A stretch of 25,400 nucleotides of DNA, taken from IMG/VR virus record IMGVR_UViG_3300009132_000031, positions 1 through 25,400 of that record; one strand, written 5' to 3'. The notes below the pieces were generated by a model. The model was not told the DNA's origin. It did not search any database and saw nothing but the letters and a program-made list of their open reading frames with translations. This DNA is from a virus. This document shows positions 13,566-22,329 of the stretch, one piece after another; the first letter of the stretch is position 1; every line of letters begins with the position of its first letter. Both the position numbers and the translations under genes were made by a program.

Positions 13566-16439
13566 TTAATCCTTGTTCTCTTGTCGCTCGTTGTAAGCTT
13601 CAGCACCACCACCGAACCAACTGTATAACAACGGCCCGACTAAAGGTATTCCTCTTAGTACAGGTTTAAAGTCAGCCTCTTCTTCAGCAGTCAACTCCAT
13701 ACCTAACGTAACAACAGCATCTATAATAGGAGTGGCAGGAGTAATGTAACTAGCCGCACCTTCCACTAGTTTACCTTGTTGTAAATACTTGGTATAATTA
13801 TACTGGTTTAAACCGTATGCTCCTAGCAAAGCCCACAAAGATTTAGAAGGTAAATCCTCTGGTCTGACTTCCCTTCCTAAGAGAATGTCCTTAACAGACT
13901 GAGTGGATACGTTAGCCGCACTGATATACCCTGCAAGTAAAGCCGCGTTCTTAGAGGCTTGATACTTGTTTCCCTTAGCCCACTCTTGTATGACTTCTCT
14001 GCGTACAATGTCTAACTGCTTTAAGGTAAAAGATTTAAGCATATATAATATTCTACCGTTAGGCGCACTAAGGTAAGCTTGTGGCATCTCGCTTAGAGAA
14101 ATAGGTTGTACATCCGATAGCTGATTAAAAGACCACAGCTTAACATTATCAGAAAGTCTACCTGCTTTAAGGTCAGCGATAAAGGAGTCTGTTTCATCCC
14201 CTAACATATCTTTAACTTCTCTTCTTAAAGCTTGTTCTCCTTTAGGAGTCTTCACCATTCCTTTAGCTTTCCTTAGTGAGGCATTAATAAAAGTTTCTTT
14301 ACCTAACCTATCAACCCTTTTAAAACCTGCAACACCCATCAGTTTATTTAAAGCTTTAGCAGTAGCGCGTTGATCTCCTAGTGCAAGTTCTTTAGCAATT
14401 AAATCATCTATTCCTAAATCAACTATCTTTAAATCTTTAGTTTTAAACATAGCACCAATAGTATTTCTAAAGCCTTTAAGACCTGACGCTACACCTAAGT
14501 CACCAAACTGAGTGATGGCTGATATAGGGTTAGCAATAGTTCCCATGTAGCCCAAGTCTCTGACTGTGGACATTCCTTTAGAGGGGGTTTGTTCTCCTCC
14601 TATAAACCTAGCACTCAACATTTCCTGCAAAGGTAGTTCATCTTCAACCCTAATCTGCCCTTCGTCTTTAAGGTCAGTTATTATTTTTCCTATAGACCTA
14701 TCAGCGTCAAAGTCTCCTGATTCATTTATCACGTAGTTGTCTTTCTTACCTGCCCTACCCATAAACTTTCTTTTCTCTATATCATTGACAGCATTACGAA
14801 TATACATTGACAGAGATTCTTCAGGGGATGCATAGTTTTCCAATAGCTTATCGTCTAACTGAGTCATGGTTCTTTGCTTGACAAAACGCGGCTTACCACC
14901 ATCCGTTGTTTGACGATAACCACGCATGGCTAAGTTAGTGACTCTTGATTTTTCCTCGTTGGTGAGGTTTGAAACAGACTTGTTTTTCTTTTTAGCAAAC
15001 TCTTCAATCTGTTTGTCTATATATCCTTGCTCTTTCATTCCTAAAGATTTACGTAGGCTGTCATAGTCCTTAACTAAACGTGGAAAATAGTTCTCTACTT
15101 CATCAAAGGTATGACCTACTTCTTTTAATTGCTTGCCTAAGTCTTTAAGGACAGGACGTACAGCAATGTTAAAGTTATCAGCTAACTCAGGAGAAAAGGT
15201 TTTCATTACACCTGCGGCCTCGTCCAGTTCACCGTTAGCTAAGTGTCTGGATATGGTCTTGTGGGAAGTCTTAGGTAATTGTTTCATGCCTACAAAGAAA
15301 GGCTCTACTTTTCTAGAGTATGCCGCAGTGTTTACATGGGTGTTAAATTCAAACTCTCTTAGTCTATACTTTAATCCTTGATGTATGTTACCTATTCTTG
15401 TGGATAGAGAACCTAAGTATTTATCTAAGGACTTACTATACAAACGAGAGGTAGCTTGATCAGTCTGTATCATCTCATCTATTTTTCTTAGAGCAGATGT
15501 TTGGTTGGCAGGTATTCTTACTTTAGTACCTGTTCTTGTTTGGGCGGCTTTGACTGCCGCAGGGTTTATCTTGGCTTCCATTAAGACTTTCTCAACGTCC
15601 CTAATGCCACCGCCTTGAGAGATGTGTGTATCTATTTTGGCTTGGGCTTTCTTAATAAGCTTATTGGCTGACTTATCGCCTAAGACTTTACCGCCCTTAA
15701 CCATGCCCATAGGAATTACTGCACCCAAGGTTGAACCTATACCTACATTTACTGGGTCTACTTCCCCTGTCATAGCCCAATCTTTAGCGGCTACTGCTGT
15801 ACCACCTAAAGCCGCACCTGTAATACCTGCGGCTTTTACACCACCCCCTAGAGGAATAGCAGTTGTAGGATCAGCTAACATAGCGGCTACATTGCCGACT
15901 GTTCTGACTGTAGACTCTTCATTAGGCACAAAGTCTTGACCGTACTTTTCCTGTAACTGTCGGTGCTTAGTGTCTATAATCATTTCCCTGCGTTGTTCAG
16001 GGGTAGCCTGTGAGAACCCCTCACCGTACAGTTCATCAGGAGAACTATAACTAACAGCACTAAAATCATTAACACCTAAGTCAACGTGTATTTTACCTAT
16101 AGGTAAATGAGACTCAAGCCACACACCTACGTCAGCAAGAAAACCTTGTTCCTCATCCCACCCATACTTAAACTGAGTCCAAGTATCATCTACTTGAGAA
16201 CTACGATATTTCCCATCTACAATTCTTTCACCTGCTTTTGCTCCTTTACTCTGTAAGTTAGGGGAACTAGCAATGTCTTCATTAGTTAAGATATAACCAG
16301 ATGTTACAGCGTCCTCTTCTTTAGAGTATACGCGTGATAGTTTACCGTTGATAATTTCGTCCCCTACAATCGCACCTTTGTTTCTTAGGTTAGGTGAGGA
16401 CTGGATATCTTGTAAAGTTAAAGTATAAACTTCAGACAC
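13566..16439 (-). CDS. Large internal virion protein (957 aa)
   Basis: A probable core/ejection protein. The N-terminus holds two copies of a ~30-residue repeat (residues 5-34 and 49-78), each with SSPNL-x2-KGA-x3-E/D-x-I and a final GK, joined by a charged linker. Residues about 185-235 are Gly/Ala-rich and hydrophobic, possibly membrane-interacting. The centre is long, charged and helical, and the C-terminal ~120 residues again contain Ala-rich hydrophobic helices. The start is GTG at 16437-16439 with AAGGAGA upstream. No transglycosylase motif as in T7 gp16 was recognised. Confidence 0.82.
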   Translation of the reverse strand: MSEVYTLTLQDIQSSPNLRNKGAIVGDEIINGKLSRVYSKEEDAVTSGYILTNEDIASSPNLQSKGAKAGERIVDGKYRSSQVDDTWTQFKYGWDEEQGFLADVGVWLESHLPIGKIHVDLGVNDFSAVSYSSPDELYGEGFSQATPEQRREMIIDTKHRQLQEKYGQDFVPNEESTVRTVGNVAAMLADPTTAIPLGGGVKAAGITGAALGGTAVAAKDWAMTGEVDPVNVGIGSTLGAVIPMGMVKGGKVLGDKSANKLIKKAQAKIDTHISQGGGIRDVEKVLMEAKINPAAVKAAQTRTGTKVRIPANQTSALRKIDEMIQTDQATSRLYSKSLDKYLGSLSTRIGNIHQGLKYRLREFEFNTHVNTAAYSRKVEPFFVGMKQLPKTSHKTISRHLANGELDEAAGVMKTFSPELADNFNIAVRPVLKDLGKQLKEVGHTFDEVENYFPRLVKDYDSLRKSLGMKEQGYIDKQIEEFAKKKNKSVSNLTNEEKSRVTNLAMRGYRQTTDGGKPRFVKQRTMTQLDDKLLENYASPEESLSMYIRNAVNDIEKRKFMGRAGKKDNYVINESGDFDADRSIGKIITDLKDEGQIRVEDELPLQEMLSARFIGGEQTPSKGMSTVRDLGYMGTIANPISAITQFGDLGVASGLKGFRNTIGAMFKTKDLKIVDLGIDDLIAKELALGDQRATAKALNKLMGVAGFKRVDRLGKETFINASLRKAKGMVKTPKGEQALRREVKDMLGDETDSFIADLKAGRLSDNVKLWSFNQLSDVQPISLSEMPQAYLSAPNGRILYMLKSFTLKQLDIVRREVIQEWAKGNKYQASKNAALLAGYISAANVSTQSVKDILLGREVRPEDLPSKSLWALLGAYGLNQYNYTKYLQQGKLVEGAASYITPATPIIDAVVTLGMELTAEEEADFKPVLRGIPLVGPLLYSWFGGGAEAYNERQENKD

Positions 16440-16450
16440 AAGCAGTCTCC

Positions 16451-17209
16451 TTAAGCATCTCCGAAGGGATCGTTGTTGTTGTTCTCTTCTTTTTCTTTAA
16501 GATCAGAACCAGAACCGCCTGTTCCGTACTTAAGAAAATTAAGGGCTATGTCTGCGGCCTTCTTTCTACCTATTTTAGGATTGGCCGCATAAAGCTCTTC
16601 CGCTTTGTTCATAAGAATTAGAACTCTGTTTTTATCATCTCCCCACCAAGCGTCACCTTTTCCAAAATAATCGCCAAATTTTTCATCTTGTTCAAACAAC
16701 GCTTTATATATTTTTTGTTCCGTTTTAGTTAAAGAAGCTTGTGTGCCTGTCTCTTCAGGCTTACGTAGTTCTGCTCCTCTAGCTTTTATTATTGACCCTG
16801 CTTGGTCTTGAGAAATCCCTCCTCGTTGATAAGCATCAGCCATCTTTGGCAAACCTAATTCGGTGAGGATGTTATAGGTATTTTCCCTAACCTTAGCTTC
16901 CTGTTCAGACTCCGCTTGTTTCTCAGACGCGCTTACTTCAGCTTTTCTAATGTCTTCAATTCTTTTGAGTACCTTAACTGCCCCTGCTGTATCCCCAGTT
17001 GCCTGTAGGATTTTAGCAAGTTTAGCTAAGTCTTCAACATTGTTTTGATCAAGCTGAGACATGGCTAGTTGTAGTTTATCTGCGTGTGAAGGTGCACCAC
17101 TTAACATTCCTCTCTGTCCTCGTTGCATAGGTACAGGATTGTTAGGGTTTATCCCTTGTCCACGTTGAGGGCCACCAGTAAAAAATTGTGCTAAATTTAA
17201 ATCAACCAT
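16451..17209 (-). CDS. Putative internal virion protein (252 aa)
   Basis: A mainly helical, charged protein. A Gly/Gln/Pro-rich N-terminal arm (FFTGGPQRGQGINPNNP) precedes a helical region with a TPR-like segment (about residues 55-85, EDLAKLAKILQATGDTAGAV), and it ends in a disordered acidic tail. It sits between the 899-aa Gln-rich gene and the 957-aa gene. GGGGGAG in the end of the upstream gene serves as ribosome site. Structural role inferred only from context. Confidence 0.78.
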   Translation of the reverse strand: MVDLNLAQFFTGGPQRGQGINPNNPVPMQRGQRGMLSGAPSHADKLQLAMSQLDQNNVEDLAKLAKILQATGDTAGAVKVLKRIEDIRKAEVSASEKQAESEQEAKVRENTYNILTELGLPKMADAYQRGGISQDQAGSIIKARGAELRKPEETGTQASLTKTEQKIYKALFEQDEKFGDYFGKGDAWWGDDKNRVLILMNKAEELYAANPKIGRKKAADIALNFLKYGTGGSGSDLKEKEENNNNDPFGDA

Positions 17210-17211
17210 TA

Positions 17212-19911
17212 TTAACCTACTCCCCCTTGAATGCTTGTGTCTTCCTCTTCGTCTTCATCATCACCACCAAACAGTCCTCCTAGTCCACCCAAGATGCTCC
17301 CTAATACACCGTTATCTTCTCCAAGATCAACGCCTAAAAGCTGTGCAATCATTTGTTCCTGACTTGTGGGCTGTGTGCCTAGTGCTTGTTGCATTAAGCC
17401 TTGACGTTGTGCTATCTGTAAACGATTAGCTAAATCAGCACCGCCCATGTAGGACTCAATACCTGCCGCACCTAGCTGACCATAAAGGTTAGCACCTTGT
17501 AACTGACCTGCGCTTGCAAGCTGTGCAGGGACTTGGCTTTGTCTTAGCATCTCAAGGGCTTGCTGTTGTGGCATATATCCTGCCTGTAGCATACCTGTGC
17601 CTAAACCTAAGTTTCCTTGCTGTAGTGCTTGTTGTATCTGTGCACTGGACATATCGGAACGCTGTAAGTTCATCAGGTCTTCTAGTTGCTGTCTACCCAT
17701 TGTGTTACTTGCTTGTGTCCCTGCAAGACCTAAGTTAGCTAAGGCAGTACCTCGTCCAATACCTGCTGTCTCAAGGTCAGACGCTATACCTGCAAGCTGT
17801 CCTGCTGTTGTACCTGCGGTAGTAGCACGAGACAGTCCTTCACTACGTAACTGTGATTCAATCTGCTCTGCACTCAGTCCTAGCTGAGACAACTGTGTTG
17901 CCCTTGATTGTGAGGCAGAGTCAAGATCAGACCTAATTCCTGCCATCTGTCCTGCCGCTTGCGTTGTTTGCAAGCCTCTGGACAATCCTTCATTTTCTAG
18001 CTGAGACTGTATTTGATCAGCACTTAAACCTAACTGCGTCAACTGAGATGCTCGTGATTGTGCCGCAGATTGTAAGTCAGAGGAAGTACCTGCTAGTCCT
18101 GTAGTAAGTCCTGTTAAAGACTGAGCAGTCGCTAGTCCTTGCTGTTGTTCTGCCATAGCTTGCTGTCTAGCTGACAACCCTGCACGAGCCATTGCTTCCT
18201 GACGAGCAGTTTCCATAGCTAACAGTTCTGGGGAAGCACCACCGTATGCATCGGAGGAAACACCAGTACGTCCTTGAGCCAACATACGCTCCTCTAAAGC
18301 CAAACGCTGACGCTGTTCTTCAGGAGTCTGTGTTGCTCTAATAGACTCATATATGTCAGCCTGTCTTTGTTCGGGTGTAGAAAGAAGTCCTTGACCTGCT
18401 TGACCTGCTAGTCCTGCGTACTGTGAACGTAGAGCCTCTATGTCTGTAGGGGCTGACCTGTCCTGTAAACCTTGCATACCTAAGCCGTATACTTGACTAG
18501 CTACTTGAGAAGGTAAAGTGCTTGCGGAGTCTTGTAACCTGCTTCCTGCCTGTGAGGTAAGTAAGCCTTGTAAGCTACCAAAACCTTCCTGTCCTTGACC
18601 ATATTGTCCTAGCCCTTGACTGCCTAAGCTAAGTGCCTGTTGTCCTAATGCACCAATACCTGCATCAGGTTGCTGACCTAAGTAACCACCAACTTGTCCT
18701 GCAAATTGACCACGTAGTTGATTAATGTCAGAAGGCTGTCCTGCTCTACCTAATTGTCCCTGTGCGCCTGAGATACCTGCTTGAGTTAAACCTTCCAAAC
18801 CAGTAGGTTGACCGTACTGTCCCAGTGCTTGACCAAACAGACCACCCATTGCTCCGCGTTGTGCGGCTATGGAAGGATCATAAGAACCTGCTTGACCAAA
18901 GAATTGACCTGCTTGCCCTAGTGCTTGATTCTGTAATGCTTGTTGTTGTGGGCTAAGGTTTACGTTGTAACCACCTGTTGGATCAGTCTGTACTTGAGCA
19001 AGGTTACTTGTGACCGTGTAAGGTTTGAACTGAGAACCTTCAGAAACCTGTTGGCCTAGTTGTTGAGCCATCTCCATTCCTGCTAAACCTGAACGGTAAG
19101 CACCTTCTATATCCTTTTGGGAAGAATAGTAATCTCCTGCTCCCCTTAATGCACCTAACCAATCACCAGAAAAAAGACCACCTAATGCTGAACCCCAGTA
19201 TCCTGCGTTACTGTCGGAAGGAGAAGTTCCACTAGGTATATCCAAAGGAGCATAAGGACTAGTGCCACCAGTACCAGTGTTACCACCAGTTAGCACAGGA
19301 TCGTTAGCTATGCCTGTTGGTGGTACGTCTTGTCCTGTTTGTCCTAAATTAAGATCAGGATAACCAAGAGTATCTCCCATTGATGATCTAACCCAACTAC
19401 TTCCTTCTGGAGGTGAGTATGCCCCACTAGGAGCCATGTAAGTTTCACCAGTATCAGGGTTTTCCCAAGGAACCATAGCTTGAGTGCCTATACCGTCACC
19501 TCTAGTAAAACCAAAGTTATTACCACCACCGCTTGTTGATGGCATCTTACCTAATGTTCTACCAAATTCAGACTGAAAATCTTCAGGACTGTAGTAAGTA
19601 TTTGCCGCATCCCCTGTAAGACCAAACGCAGAGGAGTCTCGCATATACTGGTTTGTCTTTGGGTCATAACTAAATGTAGGGAAAATAGAACTACCATCAG
19701 AACCAACCTGTGCATTCTGTTGAGCCATTTGGTTCATCCAGTTGACATTGGCCTGATAGGGGTTTGGTTGTCCTAAATTAGGATCAGAGTAAAGACTAGG
19801 GTTGACATAACCACCCATATTCTGATCAATGTTCCCTGTCAGTCCTTGTTTGTAGGCAGAGGTTTCTCTAAGGTTAGGCAAGCCTCCTCCAATTTTTCTA
19901 AACATTGACAT
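17212..19911 (-). CDS. Gln/Gly-rich repeat-containing virion protein (899 aa)
   Basis: A low-complexity structural protein. Residues 38-48 carry PSLYSDPNLGQ, nearly identical to a motif in the 703-aa protein. Residues ~100-260 are Gly/Ser/Thr/Pro-rich. From ~280 onward the sequence is dominated by Gln, Gly and Leu (recurring LGQ, GLxGQ). About residues 605-735 hold three repeats of ~49-51 residues with core SQLGLSA-x-QI-x-SQL and GLSR. The C-terminus is Gly/Asp/Glu-rich. The start has a strong GGAGG and overlaps the preceding stop (TAATG). Probably an internal core or tail-lumen protein. No enzymatic domain recognised. Confidence 0.82.
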   Translation of the reverse strand: MSMFRKIGGGLPNLRETSAYKQGLTGNIDQNMGGYVNPSLYSDPNLGQPNPYQANVNWMNQMAQQNAQVGSDGSSIFPTFSYDPKTNQYMRDSSAFGLTGDAANTYYSPEDFQSEFGRTLGKMPSTSGGGNNFGFTRGDGIGTQAMVPWENPDTGETYMAPSGAYSPPEGSSWVRSSMGDTLGYPDLNLGQTGQDVPPTGIANDPVLTGGNTGTGGTSPYAPLDIPSGTSPSDSNAGYWGSALGGLFSGDWLGALRGAGDYYSSQKDIEGAYRSGLAGMEMAQQLGQQVSEGSQFKPYTVTSNLAQVQTDPTGGYNVNLSPQQQALQNQALGQAGQFFGQAGSYDPSIAAQRGAMGGLFGQALGQYGQPTGLEGLTQAGISGAQGQLGRAGQPSDINQLRGQFAGQVGGYLGQQPDAGIGALGQQALSLGSQGLGQYGQGQEGFGSLQGLLTSQAGSRLQDSASTLPSQVASQVYGLGMQGLQDRSAPTDIEALRSQYAGLAGQAGQGLLSTPEQRQADIYESIRATQTPEEQRQRLALEERMLAQGRTGVSSDAYGGASPELLAMETARQEAMARAGLSARQQAMAEQQQGLATAQSLTGLTTGLAGTSSDLQSAAQSRASQLTQLGLSADQIQSQLENEGLSRGLQTTQAAGQMAGIRSDLDSASQSRATQLSQLGLSAEQIESQLRSEGLSRATTAGTTAGQLAGIASDLETAGIGRGTALANLGLAGTQASNTMGRQQLEDLMNLQRSDMSSAQIQQALQQGNLGLGTGMLQAGYMPQQQALEMLRQSQVPAQLASAGQLQGANLYGQLGAAGIESYMGGADLANRLQIAQRQGLMQQALGTQPTSQEQMIAQLLGVDLGEDNGVLGSILGGLGGLFGGDDEDEEEDTSIQGGVG

Positions 19912-20144
19912 TAGTATGATCCTCCAGAAATAGTATCAGCAGTTATCGTGCCAGTGACATTTAAAGTAGTAGCTGTAACAGTTCCTGTAAACGTAGGACT
20001 AGCTGTGTCTGCTTTTGTTGCACTGGCTGTAGCAATATTATTAAATTCAGAATCTATTTCTGTACCTTTAACAATTTTATTTGGGTCTCCTGAACTTAGA
20101 GAGTCCTTAGTTGCAAAGTTAGTTGTCTTTGTATAATTAGACAT
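19911..20144 (-). CDS. Short tail-fibre-like protein (77 aa)
   Basis: Begins MSNYTKTTNFATKDSLSSGD, a beginning I recognise from N-terminal virion-attachment regions of podophage tail fibres. It continues with EIDSEFNNIATASATKAD and a Thr/Gly-rich TFTGTVTATTLNVTGT stretch typical of fibre shafts, then stops after GGSY. Fibres of this type are usually hundreds of residues long, so this is either a complete small baseplate/fibre-adaptor protein or a truncated fibre. The stop and the next start overlap, as do its own start and the nozzle gene's stop (TAATG at both ends), arguing for a functional coupled gene. Confidence 0.8.
   Translation of the reverse strand: MSNYTKTTNFATKDSLSSGDPNKIVKGTEIDSEFNNIATASATKADTASPTFTGTVTATTLNVTGTITADTISGGSY
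19938..19954 (-). promoter_or_regulatory. Sigma-54-like element inside the 77-aa gene
   Basis: On the minus strand it reads CTGGCACGATAACTGCT: a perfect -24 block, GG and GC 10 bases apart, and one mismatch in the -12 block. It would start transcription about 15 bp before the 899-aa gene's ATG. It lies within coding sequence, so it may be chance. Confidence 0.25.
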
Positions 20145-21676
20145 TAGATAAGTCTCCCTAGTAAAGCGTGTATGTCAATTTTTTGAATAGAAAAAGCAGA
20201 AGCATTTATCTCAGCTTCAATGCCAATAGTTACAACCTCTCCGTTACCACTTGTGTTTACCTTTGGAGTATTCACAACTATAGACGCTGAGTATTCATCA
20301 GTTGTATTGTATTCCGAAACTCCATATTCAGCTAAAGCGGATGAACCAAAAACAAAGGCTTGTTTAGTGTAGCTTGAAGTATAGTCATAACCCCAGTTAA
20401 GAGTCGTAGGGGTGTTTTGTCCACCTACAATAGTTAAGTTAAACTTCTTTAAAAACTTAAGGTTTGATGTGTTGCCAAAATCCATTGCATTACTAAAGTA
20501 TCTCATTTGATATTTAGTAGCACCATCTAAGTAAGAGGCATACTTTACAATTCCTGAGTCTATGCCCATATAAAGTTCACCTGTCTCCTGTACGGAAAAA
20601 GACAAAGGATATAAAGCAGACCAAGTAGTTGCTCTGTTAGAACCGTCCTGTAAAGTAGTTCGCATATCAAAACAATAAACTATGTTACTGTTTGGAAAAG
20701 TAAGTAAGTAAAAAGAATCTTCAGGGGAATATACAGATTTAATAGCATACGTTTGTAAAGGCAGTAAAGCCAGTAAGTCACTTCTTACATTCTTACTAAT
20801 GTCTCTCATAGGTAGAGACTTTTCTTGTATTGTCCTACCAAAGCTACGTACACCTGAATCAGATAGGAATATAATGTCCGTACCTGTTTGTTGTACAGAG
20901 TCACGAGCAATACAACCAATACCCTCTATGGTGTCTGTAAGGGTCATAGAGGCAGGAGAGGATGCCCCTGAGTACACAAGTATAGACTTCTTACCAAAGA
21001 TGATTAGGAAGCCATTGTGAGCCGCTAGTGCAGTTATCTCATCAAAACCAGTGGGCCATACAGTAGTAATATCTATTGACCCTGAAGAACCCCCTGTCCA
21101 CGCGTGTCCTGTTAATAAATCAGACCAGTAAACAGTGTGCTTATTGCCTGTAACATCCGCTACCCAAAGCCTACCAAATGCAGACAGGACTTCATTACCA
21201 TAAGGAGGTGTTCCTGTGGCGTGTGAGTGGCTTGAGAACTTCTCAAGAACTCCTGATCCACTTTCATCAGTATAGATTAAGGGTTCATGTCCTCTTTGGA
21301 ATAGATAAGCGTGATCAGCTAATGACACAATCTTCCAATTATTTCCTGAAGGGGAATAACTAGAAGGTGTTATGTCCGTTAAAGTTGTAGTCCCTGAGAA
21401 TATTTTATTGTTACCTGCTGATAGTACAACCTTATCACCTGAAGTATCAATATATTCATATATAGTCTCTATGCCACGACTTGAGCCTAGAACGGATGAA
21501 CCATTAGAACTAACAGCAGTCCAACCTTTCCTTGCACCTACTCTGCCTAACTTATCTATTACACAGTTGTCCGCAATGGAAGCATAGGAAGGATCAATGC
21601 CAACAGGAGAATCCTGAGTATTTATACCCAAGAAAGCAGGTGCGGCTATAGTAAGGTTTTGTAGTTGTTGAGCCAT
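20144..21676 (-). CDS. Tail nozzle / phage stabilisation-like protein (510 aa)
   Basis: A beta-rich protein of the type forming the tail tube tip in podophages (P22 gp10/T7 gp12-like position). The N-terminal LGINTQDSPVGIDPSYASIADNC followed by VIDKLGRVGARKGW is the hallmark opening of this group. The body consists of repeated strand motifs (LVYSGAS, LYMGIDSG, YCFDMRTT) compatible with a beta-propeller. It follows the adaptor gene directly: the adaptor's TAA is immediately followed by its ATG, with no good ribosome site, so translation is probably coupled. Confidence 0.85.
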   Translation of the reverse strand: MAQQLQNLTIAAPAFLGINTQDSPVGIDPSYASIADNCVIDKLGRVGARKGWTAVSSNGSSVLGSSRGIETIYEYIDTSGDKVVLSAGNNKIFSGTTTLTDITPSSYSPSGNNWKIVSLADHAYLFQRGHEPLIYTDESGSGVLEKFSSHSHATGTPPYGNEVLSAFGRLWVADVTGNKHTVYWSDLLTGHAWTGGSSGSIDITTVWPTGFDEITALAAHNGFLIIFGKKSILVYSGASSPASMTLTDTIEGIGCIARDSVQQTGTDIIFLSDSGVRSFGRTIQEKSLPMRDISKNVRSDLLALLPLQTYAIKSVYSPEDSFYLLTFPNSNIVYCFDMRTTLQDGSNRATTWSALYPLSFSVQETGELYMGIDSGIVKYASYLDGATKYQMRYFSNAMDFGNTSNLKFLKKFNLTIVGGQNTPTTLNWGYDYTSSYTKQAFVFGSSALAEYGVSEYNTTDEYSASIVVNTPKVNTSGNGEVVTIGIEAEINASAFSIQKIDIHALLGRLI

Positions 21677-22321
21677 TTAAGAATACCAGATGTTTTCTTC
21701 AGGATGTTGAGATGCATCTATAGCTATAGCATCCGCTAACGTATTGTCCGCTAAAGCAAACAACTCAGCCGCGCTTGTTCCTCCTGTTTCCCCTCGCTCT
21801 CTTGCTCCCAATGCTGTAGCTAGTTGTACTACAGGAGAGGAAGGAACACCAAGTCTTTCTGTGTCCGTTGTGAAATCCTCTGTACGCAACACTACGTTGA
21901 ACCTTAACTGATAAACACCATCAGGCTTAGGGTAGACATCTACACCATTATCGCCATTTGCATCTACACCGTTAAAGCTATAGAATTGAGGTGAGCCTAA
22001 AGGTGGAGTCTCTATTAAGAAAGCATTGTCCATCCAACGAGAACCACGGTACTGCATAAAGAAATCAGAGGTGTCATTAATGACATCCAACACTTTCATT
22101 CTGTTTTGTGAACCAGTTAGGATATAGTTAAAACTAGTAGTGTCTGTAGAGACTGTCAATGTGGTACGCAAAGCTGTCCAATCGTAGGAATCTTCCACTG
22201 TACGTTTTGCATCATTGACAAACTCTCCTATAAGTTTTGAATAGCTATTCTGTGAGACTGAAGATACTTCGTCCTCTCGTAGTCTCCGCAGTACACTATT
22301 TACAAGCTGTAAGTAAGTCAT
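21677..22321 (-). CDS. Tail tubular protein A-like adaptor (214 aa)
   Basis: Resembles T7 gp11-type adaptors that join portal and nozzle. The N-terminal helix MTYLQLVNSVLRRLRED is followed by FVNDAKRTVEDSYDWTALRTT and strands (TTSFNYILTG, YQLRFNVVLRT), then a C-terminal helix region with GARERGETGGTSAAEL. Length is close to T7 gp11 (196 aa). AGGAA precedes the start. It sits directly before the nozzle gene, the usual order. Confidence 0.88.
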   Translation of the reverse strand: MTYLQLVNSVLRRLREDEVSSVSQNSYSKLIGEFVNDAKRTVEDSYDWTALRTTLTVSTDTTSFNYILTGSQNRMKVLDVINDTSDFFMQYRGSRWMDNAFLIETPPLGSPQFYSFNGVDANGDNGVDVYPKPDGVYQLRFNVVLRTEDFTTDTERLGVPSSPVVQLATALGARERGETGGTSAAELFALADNTLADAIAIDASQHPEENIWYS

Positions 22322-22329
22322 TATTATTC

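Noticed and set aside
13792-13803. GTATAATTATAC perfect 12-bp palindrome
   Set aside because: Lies within the 957-aa coding region encoding Tyr-Asn-Tyr and has no repeat elsewhere; no reason to call it regulatory.
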